From: Pseudomonas lactis
Lineage (GTDB): Bacteria; Pseudomonadota; Gammaproteobacteria; Pseudomonadales; Pseudomonadaceae
NCBI RefSeq assembly: GCF_001439845.1
Contig: NZ_JYLO01000015.1
Span: 90,858-154,857, forward strand
DNA: 64,000 nt
Direction of reading: 5' to 3'
The position numbers were made by a program, and so were the translations under genes. This document shows positions 30,283 through 37,303 of this stretch, in pieces; position 1 is the first letter of the stretch, and each line of letters opens with the position of its first letter. The notes under the pieces are model-generated. The model saw only the letters and a list, made by a program, of their open reading frames with translations. It ran no database searches and had not been told where the DNA came from.

Positions 30283-31337
30283 ACGACCTGCAACTGCTGG
30301 GCCCGCGGGCCTATGGCGAGGCCCTGGGCAGCGCGGTACTGAAGGCCACGGCCGAAGACTTCCAGGTTGATGAGGTGCTGGACATCCCGCTGACCGGCGA
30401 CGGCGAGCACCTGTGGCTGTGGGTGGAAAAGCGCGGCTTGAACACCGAGGAGGCCGCACGGCGTATCGCCAAGGCTGCTGGCGTACCGTTGCGCACCGTC
30501 AGCTATGCCGGGCTCAAGGACCGTCAAGCCCTGACCCGTCAGTGGTTCAGCGTGCAATTGCCCGGCAAGGCCGACCCGGACATGAGCGGCGCAGAAAACG
30601 ACACCCTCAAGATCCTGAAAACTGCGCGTCACAAACGCAAGTTGCAGCGCGGTGCCCATTCGGCCAACGGCTTCACCTTGCGCCTGACCCAACTGGCCGG
30701 CGACACCGCTGCCATCGACGCACGTCTGCAGTTGATTGCGCGGCACGGCATCCCCAATTACTTCGGCACCCAGCGTTTTGGCCACAACGGCGGCAACGTG
30801 GTGGATGCTCGCGAGTGGGCTGCCCGCAAGGCCCTGCCCGAGCAGCGCAACGTGCGCTCGCGCTTGCTGTCCACGGCTCGCAGTTACCTGTTCAACAAAG
30901 TGTTGGCGGCCCGCGTCGCCGACGGTTCATGGCAGCGAGCCCAAGTCGGCGATCTGCTGGCGTTTACCGACAGTCGCAGTTTTTTTCCGGCCGGGGAAGC
31001 TGAGTGCAGTGACCCGCGCCTGGCGATCCTGGACCTGCATCCCACCGGCCCGCAGTGGGGCGAAGGTGATTCGCCGGCGAAAGGTCTTACGTACGAGCTG
31101 GAACAATCTGTCGTCGCTGGCGAAGCAGACCTACGTGATTGGCTGGTGAAGGCGGGAATGAGCCAGGAACGTCGCATTCTGCGACTGCCCATTGGCGGGT
31201 TGACGTGGCATTATCCCGGGCCTGACATTCTGCAATTGGAATTCGTCCTGCCGGCCGGATGCTTCGCCACTGTCTTGGTGCGCGAGCTTGTTGATCTGGT
31301 GCCGGTGGGGCAGACGGACAGCCCATGCGTATTCTGA
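30279..31337 (+). CDS. truD: tRNA pseudouridine(13) synthase
   Basis: The 352-residue TruD isomerises U13 in tRNA-Glu. The catalytic aspartate lies in SYAGLKDRQALTRQWFSV and the second conserved block is IPNYFGTQRFGHNGGNV. It overlaps ispF by four bases and surE by thirteen. The arrangement ispF-truD-surE-pcm-nlpD-rpoS is conserved across gammaproteobacteria. Confidence 0.97.
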   Translation: MNDLQLLGPRAYGEALGSAVLKATAEDFQVDEVLDIPLTGDGEHLWLWVEKRGLNTEEAARRIAKAAGVPLRTVSYAGLKDRQALTRQWFSVQLPGKADPDMSGAENDTLKILKTARHKRKLQRGAHSANGFTLRLTQLAGDTAAIDARLQLIARHGIPNYFGTQRFGHNGGNVVDAREWAARKALPEQRNVRSRLLSTARSYLFNKVLAARVADGSWQRAQVGDLLAFTDSRSFFPAGEAECSDPRLAILDLHPTGPQWGEGDSPAKGLTYELEQSVVAGEADLRDWLVKAGMSQERRILRLPIGGLTWHYPGPDILQLEFVLPAGCFATVLVRELVDLVPVGQTDSPCVF

Positions 31338-32074
31338 TATCAAACGATGACGGTGCCACCGCACCCGGTCTTGCCGCGCTCCATGCTGCGCTGCAGGATT
31401 ACGCCGAGTGCGTGGTGGTTGCCCCCGACCAGGACAAGAGCGGCGCCAGCAGTTCGCTGACGCTCGACCGTCCGCTGCACCCGCGGGTCCTGGCCAATGG
31501 CTTTATCAGCGTCAACGGAACCCCCACCGACTGCGTGCACCTGGCAATCAACAGTTTGCTGGAGCACCAGCCAGACCTGGTGGTCTCGGGGATCAACCTG
31601 GGCGCCAACCTGGGTGACGACGTGCTGTATTCCGGCACCGTGGCGGCGGCCCTCGAAGGGCGCTTCCTGGGCCGAACCGGCTTTGCCTTTTCCTTTGCTT
31701 CGCGGCAACTGGATAACCTGGCGACGGCGGCCTACTACGCGCGCAAGTTGGTGGAGGCCCATGCTTCCCTGGACCTGCCGCCGCGTACGGTACTCAACGT
31801 CAATATCCCCAACCTGCCCCTCGACCATATTCGCGGCATCCAACTCACGCGCCTGGGCCATCGCGCCCGTGCGGCGGCGCCCTTGAAGGTGGTCGACCCA
31901 CGCGGCAAGGAAGGCTATTGGATCGCCGCGGCCGGCGACGCCGAAGATGGCGGCGAGGGCACGGACTTTCATGCGGTGATGCAAGGCTATGTCTCCGTTA
32001 CCCCGTTGCTGTTTGATCGCACCTTCAGTGATGCCTTCAGTGGCCTTGATGGCTGGCTGGAGGGACTGCGTTGA
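31325..32074 (+). CDS. surE: 5'/3'-nucleotidase SurE
   Basis: The 249-residue stationary-phase survival phosphatase removes phosphate from nucleoside monophosphates. The metal-binding SNDDG (Asp8, Asp9) at the N-terminus, the DKSGASSSLTL segment and SGINLGANLGDDVLYSGTVAAA are diagnostic. It overlaps truD by 13 bases and touches pcm, so the cluster is translationally coupled up to pcm. Confidence 0.97.
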   Translation: MRILISNDDGATAPGLAALHAALQDYAECVVVAPDQDKSGASSSLTLDRPLHPRVLANGFISVNGTPTDCVHLAINSLLEHQPDLVVSGINLGANLGDDVLYSGTVAAALEGRFLGRTGFAFSFASRQLDNLATAAYYARKLVEAHASLDLPPRTVLNVNIPNLPLDHIRGIQLTRLGHRARAAAPLKVVDPRGKEGYWIAAAGDAEDGGEGTDFHAVMQGYVSVTPLLFDRTFSDAFSGLDGWLEGLR

Positions 32075-32751
32075 TGGCTCGTGAACAAGACGACCTGTTG
32101 CGCCGTGGCATCGGGATGACCTCCCAGCGCACCCGGGAGCGGTTGATCCAGCGCCTGTATGAAGAAGGCTTGTCCAACGCGCAGGTGCTGGAAGTGATCC
32201 GGCGCACGCCGCGGCACCTGTTTGTCGATGAAGCCCTGGCGCATCGTGCCTATGAAGACACGGCGTTGCCCATCGGTCACAACCAGACCATCTCTCAGCC
32301 TTACATGGTCGCGCGCATGAGCGAGCTGCTGCTGGCGGCGGGGCCTTTGGACAAGGTGCTGGAGATTGGCACCGGCTCCGGCTACCAGACGGCCGTGCTG
32401 TCGCAATTGGTAGAGCGGGTGTTTTCGGTCGAGCGCATCAAGGTGCTGCAGGACCGGGCCAAAGAGCGTCTGGTGGAGCTGAACCTGCGCAACGTGGTAT
32501 TTCGCTGGGGCGATGGCTGGGAGGGCTGGCCGGCGCTGGCGCCCTACAACGGTATCATCGTCACCGCCGTGGCCACCGATGTGCCGCAAGCCTTGCTGGA
32601 TCAATTGGCACCTGGCGGGCGGCTGGTCATCCCGGTGGGCTCCGGCGAAGTGCAACAGTTGATGCTTATTATCCGTGAGGACGAAGGCTTTTCCCGGCAT
32701 GTACTCGGTGCCGTGCGTTTCGTACCCTTGCTCAACGGCCCGCTGGCCTGA
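32074..32751 (+). CDS. pcm: Protein-L-isoaspartate O-methyltransferase
   Basis: The 225-residue repair methyltransferase uses SAM to start conversion of isoaspartyl residues back to aspartyl. The SAM motif I is LEIGTGSGYQTAVLSQL, preceded by IGHNQTISQPYMVARM. I chose the ATG at 32074, which overlaps the surE stop as TGATG and has GGAGGGA at good distance. A downstream ATG at 32116 (MTSQRTRERL) would give 211 residues, the length listed for some orthologues, but has a poor ribosome site. Confidence 0.93.
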   Translation: MAREQDDLLRRGIGMTSQRTRERLIQRLYEEGLSNAQVLEVIRRTPRHLFVDEALAHRAYEDTALPIGHNQTISQPYMVARMSELLLAAGPLDKVLEIGTGSGYQTAVLSQLVERVFSVERIKVLQDRAKERLVELNLRNVVFRWGDGWEGWPALAPYNGIIVTAVATDVPQALLDQLAPGGRLVIPVGSGEVQQLMLIIREDEGFSRHVLGAVRFVPLLNGPLA

Positions 32752-32960
32752 TCATTTATTCGCGCGCAGTGAATTCTGTAAGCGGGGATGTGTCTTACGG
32801 CGGGGTCTATTGAATCAACATGCCTGGCAGCCACGATTAAACATGATGAATTTTTCCTTTCAGTCATGTGCCAGTAAAAAGCCAATGCCCAGTTATACTT
32901 GCGTCATATTTCAAGCCTGATCCAGGCGTTAACGTTCAGCCACCACAAAGGGAGCGGCGG

Positions 32961-33797
32961 GTGAGTCTCACAGGTCCTGCGCAGCGAATGAGTAAAACAA
33001 GCTTTCAGCGACTGGTGCTTGGCCTTGTCTTGAGTTCCTTATTGGCAGCCTGCTCGAGCACGCCATCCGGCGGTGCGCGGGTCGTTGACCGTACCAACGC
33101 AACCCCCCAAAGGCCCACGGTGACCACCGGTCAATACGTGGTGCGCAAAGGCGACACCCTGTTCTCGATTGCCTTTCGTTATGGCTGGGACTACAAGGCG
33201 CTGGCCGCCCGTAACAACATTCCTGTGCCGTATACGATCCATCCAGGGCAGACCATTCGTTTCGATGGTCGCTCAGGTTCCGCACCTACGGCAGTTGTGA
33301 CAAAGTCGGGTTCTTCGCCATCGTCCTCGAGCAAGACCACCATCATCACTCGGCCTGCAGGCAGCGCCACGCCTACGGTTGCGAGCAAGCCGGCACCCGC
33401 GCCGTTGCCACCTGCCGGGCCTGCGCCGACCGGTTGGGGATGGCCCTCAAACGGAGTGTTGATTGGAAAATTCTCTTCAAACGGTAGTTTGAATAAAGGC
33501 ATTGATATCGCCGGGGATTTGGGACAGCCTGTTTTAGCTGCGTCTGATGGGACAGTGGTGTACGCCGGGAGTGGTTTGCGGGGCTACGGCGAGCTGGTCA
33601 TCATCAAACACAGCGATACCTACGTCAGTGCCTACGGTCATAACCGCAGGTTGTTGGTTCGGGAGGGGCAGCAGGTCAAGGTCGGACAGACGATTGCCGA
33701 AATGGGGTCAACGGGCACAGACCGGGTGAAACTGCACTTTGAGATTCGCCGCCAAGGGAAGCCTGTAGATCCGCTGCAATTCCTGCCCCGTCGTTGA
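32961..33797 (+). CDS. nlpD: Lipoprotein NlpD (LysM and LytM domains)
   Basis: The 278-residue outer-membrane lipoprotein is expected to activate an amidase for daughter-cell separation. A signal with lipobox LLAAC (Cys near residue 30) is followed by a LysM domain (VVRKGDTLFSIAFRYGWDY...), a Pro/Ser/Ala-rich linker and a C-terminal M23-type domain. Catalytic ligands look lost: NKGIDIAG lacks the first histidine and LHFEIRR replaces HxH, as in regulatory LytM proteins. Start is GTG at 32961 after AAAGGGA. The rpoS promoter usually lies inside this gene. Confidence 0.92.
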   Translation: MSLTGPAQRMSKTSFQRLVLGLVLSSLLAACSSTPSGGARVVDRTNATPQRPTVTTGQYVVRKGDTLFSIAFRYGWDYKALAARNNIPVPYTIHPGQTIRFDGRSGSAPTAVVTKSGSSPSSSSKTTIITRPAGSATPTVASKPAPAPLPPAGPAPTGWGWPSNGVLIGKFSSNGSLNKGIDIAGDLGQPVLAASDGTVVYAGSGLRGYGELVIIKHSDTYVSAYGHNRRLLVREGQQVKVGQTIAEMGSTGTDRVKLHFEIRRQGKPVDPLQFLPRR

Positions 33798-33903
33798 TGT
33801 GTTGCACAGCCTGTTCCCTCACGTAGAAGGAACAGGCTCCAGCGTTGCCAAGGATAGAGGCGTCGCTTGAGCTTGAGGTCGAACTCACCAAAGGACTATA
33901 ACA

Positions 33904-34911
33904 ATGGCTCTCAGTAAAGAAGTGCCGGAGTTTGACATCGACGATGAGGTTCTCCTTATGGAGGCCGGTATCGATTTGGAAACGATGTCAGATAATGAAG
34001 GGGTATCACCACCTTCAGTTCGCACCAAATCCAAGAATGCTGCCGCATTGAAGCAGCACAAGTACGTTGACTACACGCGGGCGCTCGACGCGACCCAGCT
34101 GTACCTCAATGAAATCGGCTTTTCCCCTCTATTGACCCCCGAAGAAGAAGTCCATTTTGCGCGTCTGTCGCAGAAGGGCGATCCGGCTGGGCGTAAGCGC
34201 ATGATTGAAAGCAACCTGCGCCTGGTGGTGAAAATCGCCCGACGCTATGTCAATCGTGGGCTGTCCCTGCTGGACCTGATCGAGGAGGGCAACTTGGGCT
34301 TGATCCGGGCTGTGGAGAAGTTCGACCCTGAGCGGGGCTTCCGTTTCTCTACCTATGCCACCTGGTGGATTCGCCAGACCATCGAACGGGCGATCATGAA
34401 TCAGACCCGCACGATCCGGTTGCCGATCCATGTGGTCAAGGAGCTCAACGTCTACCTGCGGGCGGCGCGTGAGCTGACGCAAAAACTCGATCATGAACCT
34501 TCGCCTGAAGAAATCGCCAACCTGCTGGAAAAACCGGTAGGGGAGGTCAAGCGCATGCTAGGCCTTAACGAGCGTGTGTCTTCGGTGGATGTCTCGTTGG
34601 GGCCGGATTCGGATAAAACCCTGCTGGACACCCTGACCGATGACCGTCCGACGGATCCTTGCGAGCTGTTGCAGGACGATGATCTTTCCCAAAGTATTGA
34701 CCAGTGGCTGTCAGAGCTCACGGACAAGCAGCGTGAAGTGGTGATTCGCCGCTTCGGCCTGCGCGGCCATGAGAGCAGCACCCTGGAGGATGTGGGCCTG
34801 GAGATTGGCCTGACCCGTGAGCGGGTGCGGCAGATCCAGGTAGAGGGCCTCAAGCGCTTGCGCGAGATCCTGGAGAAGAATGGCTTGTCGAGTGAGTCGT
34901 TGTTCCAATAA
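33904..34911 (+). CDS. rpoS: RNA polymerase sigma factor RpoS
   Basis: The 335-residue stationary-phase and general-stress sigma factor. Region 1.2-2 (ALDATQLYLNEIGFSPLLTPEEE through GNLGLIRAVEKFDPERGFRFSTYATWWIRQTIERAI) and the region 4 helix-turn-helix (LEDVGLEIGLTRERVRQIQVEGLKRLR) are intact, and length matches Pseudomonas RpoS. It follows nlpD after 106 bases with AAGGACT as ribosome site. No frameshift is present, so the strain should have functional RpoS. Confidence 0.98.
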   Translation: MALSKEVPEFDIDDEVLLMEAGIDLETMSDNEGVSPPSVRTKSKNAAALKQHKYVDYTRALDATQLYLNEIGFSPLLTPEEEVHFARLSQKGDPAGRKRMIESNLRLVVKIARRYVNRGLSLLDLIEEGNLGLIRAVEKFDPERGFRFSTYATWWIRQTIERAIMNQTRTIRLPIHVVKELNVYLRAARELTQKLDHEPSPEEIANLLEKPVGEVKRMLGLNERVSSVDVSLGPDSDKTLLDTLTDDRPTDPCELLQDDDLSQSIDQWLSELTDKQREVVIRRFGLRGHESSTLEDVGLEIGLTRERVRQIQVEGLKRLREILEKNGLSSESLFQ

Positions 34912-34932
34912 CGATTGGTAGGGCAGCGATGA

Positions 34933-34970
34933 CAAAACGCCCGATGCATGTGAATGCACCGGGCGTTTTG
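34933..34970 (+). terminator. rpoS terminator
   Basis: CAAAACGCCCG pairs with CGGGCGTTTTG, with an inner TGCA/TGCA pairing, giving a long stem followed by a T-containing tail. It lies 22 bases beyond the rpoS stop and is effectively bidirectional. Confidence 0.8.
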
Positions 34971-34976
34971 CTGTGC

Positions 34977-35089
34977 CCTGATCGTTCCCATGCTCTGCGT
35001 GGGAATGCAGCCCTGGACGCTCGGCGTCCCAAAGCGCGACGCCGAGCGTCACAAGAGGCGTTCCCACGCAGAGCGCGGGAACGATCAGG
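34977..35089. repeat. 113-base palindromic repeat element
   Basis: The outer arms (CCTGATCGTTCCCATGCTCT and its inverted, slightly diverged partner ending CGATCAGG) enclose a perfect inner stem GACGCTCGGCGTC/GACGCCGAGCGTC. The whole element folds as one long hairpin. It lies between two intrinsic terminators and resembles dispersed intergenic palindromes of Pseudomonas but is not of the TGTGGGAGC REP type. Confidence 0.7.
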
Positions 35090-35109
35090 CATCCCGAAAT
35101 CCAGGCATA

Positions 35110-35141
35110 AAAAAACCCCGCTTTTAAGGGCGGGGTTTTTT
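35110..35141 (-). terminator. Terminator of the cold-shock gene
   Basis: AAAAAACCCCGC and GCGGGGTTTTTT form a 12-base stem around a loop of about eight bases. A and T tracts on both sides let it work in either direction. It lies 19 bases beyond the minus-strand cold-shock stop codon. Confidence 0.85.
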
Positions 35142-35159
35142 CGACTAAGTCAGTACAAG

Positions 35160-35369
35160 TTAGATAACTTGAACTTCTTCAGCTTGCATGCCTTTCTGAC
35201 CGCGGGTAGCGATGAAAGAAACCTGTTGGCCTTCTTTCAGGCTTTTGAAGCCGTCGGATTGGATAGCTTTGAAGTGAACGAACAGGTCGTCACCGGATTG
35301 TGGAGTGATGAAGCCGAAGCCTTTTTCATCGTTGAACCACTTAACGGTACCAGTTTGGCGATTAGACAT
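35160..35369 (-). CDS. capB: Cold-shock domain protein (CapB/CspA type)
   Basis: The 69-residue single cold-shock domain binds single-stranded RNA and DNA and acts as an RNA chaperone. RNP1 is KGFGFITP and RNP2 is DLFVHFKAI. The sequence is nearly that of Pseudomonas CapB. The ribosome site is AAGGAG. A leader of up to about 190 bases upstream (35370-35560) is untranslated, as is common for cold-inducible csp genes. Confidence 0.95.
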   Translation of the reverse strand: MSNRQTGTVKWFNDEKGFGFITPQSGDDLFVHFKAIQSDGFKSLKEGQQVSFIATRGQKGMQAEEVQVI

Positions 35370-35757
35370 GGTGTATCTCCTTGGACAAAGTTAACTGCGA
35401 CTCAGGAAAAGCCCTGGCCGAGACTGAGTGCAAAGAGCAGGAAAAATTCTTGGAGATGGTTGGATCGAAATTCAACATATCGTGTAGAGATTCTCAGTGA
35501 CACAAGCAGCACAGTGGCGCCACCTTAACCCTTTTTCCGGAACGTGCCAATGGTATTTCCGAAGGTTTCTCTATTTTCGTGACTGGCGGTGGTATTTACA
35601 GTCATTGATGCCGGCCATCCGGGCCCCGGCTACGCTGGCTGCGGCTTATAGCTGGCGGGGCATTCATCAAGAAAACCCGTGCGGCCTTTGAACCCCAACG
35701 CCGGCCCCGGTAAGATGGCCCACAGATTTTTTTCGCCTCGCTATTCAGGACACCGCC
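35370..35757. other. 388-base gap: cold-shock leader and dcd promoter
   Basis: The left half is the probable minus-strand 5' leader of the cold-shock gene, with TTGTGT and CGATAT spaced 17 bases as a weak promoter guess. The right half holds the dcd promoter. No credible ORF was seen in either strand. Confidence 0.5.
35688..35716 (+). promoter_or_regulatory. dcd promoter
   Basis: TTGAAC at 35688-35693 and TAAGAT at 35711-35716 are separated by 17 bases, a good sigma-70 promoter 42 bases upstream of the dcd ATG. Confidence 0.65.
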
Positions 35758-36324
35758 ATGAGCATCAAATCGGACAAGTGGATTCGCCGCATGGCGCAGG
35801 AACACGGCATGATCGAGCCGTTCGTCGAACGCCAGATTCGTGGCGAAGGCGACGAGCGCGTGATTTCGTACGGGGTTTCCAGCTATGGCTACGACGTGCG
35901 TTGCGCCGATGAATTCAAGGTGTTCACCAACATCAATTCGGCGATCGTCGATCCGAAAAACTTCGACGAAAAGAGCTTCGTCGACGTCAAGAGCGACGTG
36001 TGCATCATCCCGCCCAACTCTTTCGCCCTGGCGCGCACCGTGGAGTTCTTCCGTATTCCTCGCGACGTGCTGACCATCTGCCTGGGTAAAAGCACCTACG
36101 CCCGCTGCGGCATTATCGTCAACGTCACGCCGCTTGAGCCTGAGTGGGAAGGCCACGTGACCCTGGAATTCTCCAACACCACCACTTTGCCGGCGAAAAT
36201 CTACGCCAACGAAGGCGTGGCACAAATGCTGTTCTTGCAGTCCGACGAGGCCTGTGAAGTGTCCTACAAAGACCGTGCGGGCAAGTATCAGGGCCAACGC
36301 GGCGTCACTCTCCCACGCGCTTGA
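35758..36324 (+). CDS. dcd: dCTP deaminase
   Basis: The 188-residue homotrimeric enzyme deaminates dCTP to dUTP, supplying dUMP for thymidylate synthesis. The catalytic glutamate region EPEWEGHVTLEFSNTTTLPAKIYANEGVAQ and the nucleotide-binding LGKSTYARCG are intact. Length is as in other Pseudomonas. It appears monocistronic with its own promoter. Confidence 0.97.
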   Translation: MSIKSDKWIRRMAQEHGMIEPFVERQIRGEGDERVISYGVSSYGYDVRCADEFKVFTNINSAIVDPKNFDEKSFVDVKSDVCIIPPNSFALARTVEFFRIPRDVLTICLGKSTYARCGIIVNVTPLEPEWEGHVTLEFSNTTTLPAKIYANEGVAQMLFLQSDEACEVSYKDRAGKYQGQRGVTLPRA

Positions 36325-36389
36325 TCTAAAGCTCCTACGGGCAAAGGGAATTTGTCTGCAGAAAGTGACTCTATCTAGGTGTACTGCTT

Positions 36390-36410
36390 CGGCGCGTGTG
36401 AAACGCGCCG
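36390..36410 (+). other. Hairpin upstream of the 65-residue ORF
   Basis: CGGCGCGT pairs perfectly with ACGCGCCG around GTGAA. It lies between dcd and the small ORF, nine bases before its GAGGAG ribosome site. There is no T tract, so a role in leader stability or control is more likely than termination. Confidence 0.45.
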
Positions 36411-36432
36411 GGCCATACTTGAGGAGTACCCT

Positions 36433-36630
36433 ATGAAGATCGACCCGCGAATCAGCGCAGAACTCGCCCGGCTTGAACCCAACCAGATTGGTGTTCTGGC
36501 CTGGTCCCTGATGGCCAACCCCGCGCACGGGGGCGGCATCCCCGGTCAACCTGAACCTGATTACCCGCAGCCTACCGAGCCGGGTGAGCCGACCTTACCG
36601 GACGAGCCACCACCCGCGCCTGTTGCCTGA
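36433..36630 (+). CDS. Small protein of unknown function, proline-rich tail
   Basis: The 65-residue ORF begins after a strong GAGGAG site. Residues 1-30 look like a short folded or helical segment (MKIDPRISAELARLEPNQIG, then VLAWSLMA). Residues 31-65 are low-complexity, rich in Pro, Glu and Gly (PEPDYPQPTEPGEPTLPDEP), and acidic. No signal peptide, membrane helix or cysteine is present. I do not recognise the family. The good ribosome site and a dedicated leader hairpin argue it is translated. Confidence 0.6.
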   Translation: MKIDPRISAELARLEPNQIGVLAWSLMANPAHGGGIPGQPEPDYPQPTEPGEPTLPDEPPPAPVA

Positions 36631-36652
36631 TACCTGAGCGGGCCTTATCGAT

Positions 36653-37303
36653 TCATTGAATCGGCCAGACTTGGTGATCGCCGATCACAAAGATTCGCTG
36701 GTCTTGGGCCTGCTCCACGGCATAACCCCCTGTAAACGCGCCAAAGGCTGGCAGCAGGCTAACCTGAGCGCCGATCTGGAAGCACGGCAAGCGCAGCCGT
36801 TGGCGCCCTTTGCCTCGCAGGTGGTACACCGGATGCACATGCCCCGCCAGTACATGGTGGCTGACGTGTGCCTCTGGCTCATGCTGCAAGGCGAAAGGGC
36901 CCATTAGCAGGGGCTCGGGGACCACCTCAATGGCCAAATCCAGCGGTGGGTCACCGGCACGTTTGTCGTGATTGCCGCGAATCAAGATCAAGGCCAGTTT
37001 GCGATTGCGCTCACGCCAGGCCCGGATTGCGTTCAGGGTGCCGCTGGCGTGAGAGCCAGGGCCGTGCAGGAAATCGCCGAGAAAGATCAACTGCGCGCAC
37101 GGCAGGGCCGATAACAGCTTGTCCAGGCGTTCCAGGTTGGCCGTAGTCGTGCCCTGTGGCACCGGCTGCCCCAGGCTGCGATAGGCCGACGCCTTGCCAA
37201 AATGCGCGTCGGCAATCAATAGGCATCGACGTGCGGGCCAATACACGGCCTTGTCCGGCAATAGCCATAGCTCTTCGCCTTCCAGCATCAGTGGGTAATG
37301 CAT
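36653..37303 (-). CDS. pdeM: Ligase-associated DNA damage response phosphoesterase PdeM
   Basis: The 216-residue calcineurin-like metallophosphoesterase has the metal-binding motifs DAHFGK (near residue 32), GDFLHG, RGNHDKR and GHVHPVYHL in family order. Proteins of this family are encoded with ATP-dependent ligase, Lhr helicase and beta-CASP exonuclease genes. Its ATG shares one base with the lhr stop (TGATG), so it is translationally coupled to the helicase. The exact substrate is unknown. Confidence 0.93.
   Translation of the reverse strand: MHYPLMLEGEELWLLPDKAVYWPARRCLLIADAHFGKASAYRSLGQPVPQGTTTANLERLDKLLSALPCAQLIFLGDFLHGPGSHASGTLNAIRAWRERNRKLALILIRGNHDKRAGDPPLDLAIEVVPEPLLMGPFALQHEPEAHVSHHVLAGHVHPVYHLRGKGRQRLRLPCFQIGAQVSLLPAFGAFTGGYAVEQAQDQRIFVIGDHQVWPIQ

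Noticed and set aside
34977..35089. RsmZ small RNA gene downstream of rpoS
   Set aside because: No series of GGA-containing hairpin loops; the region is one long palindrome between two terminators.
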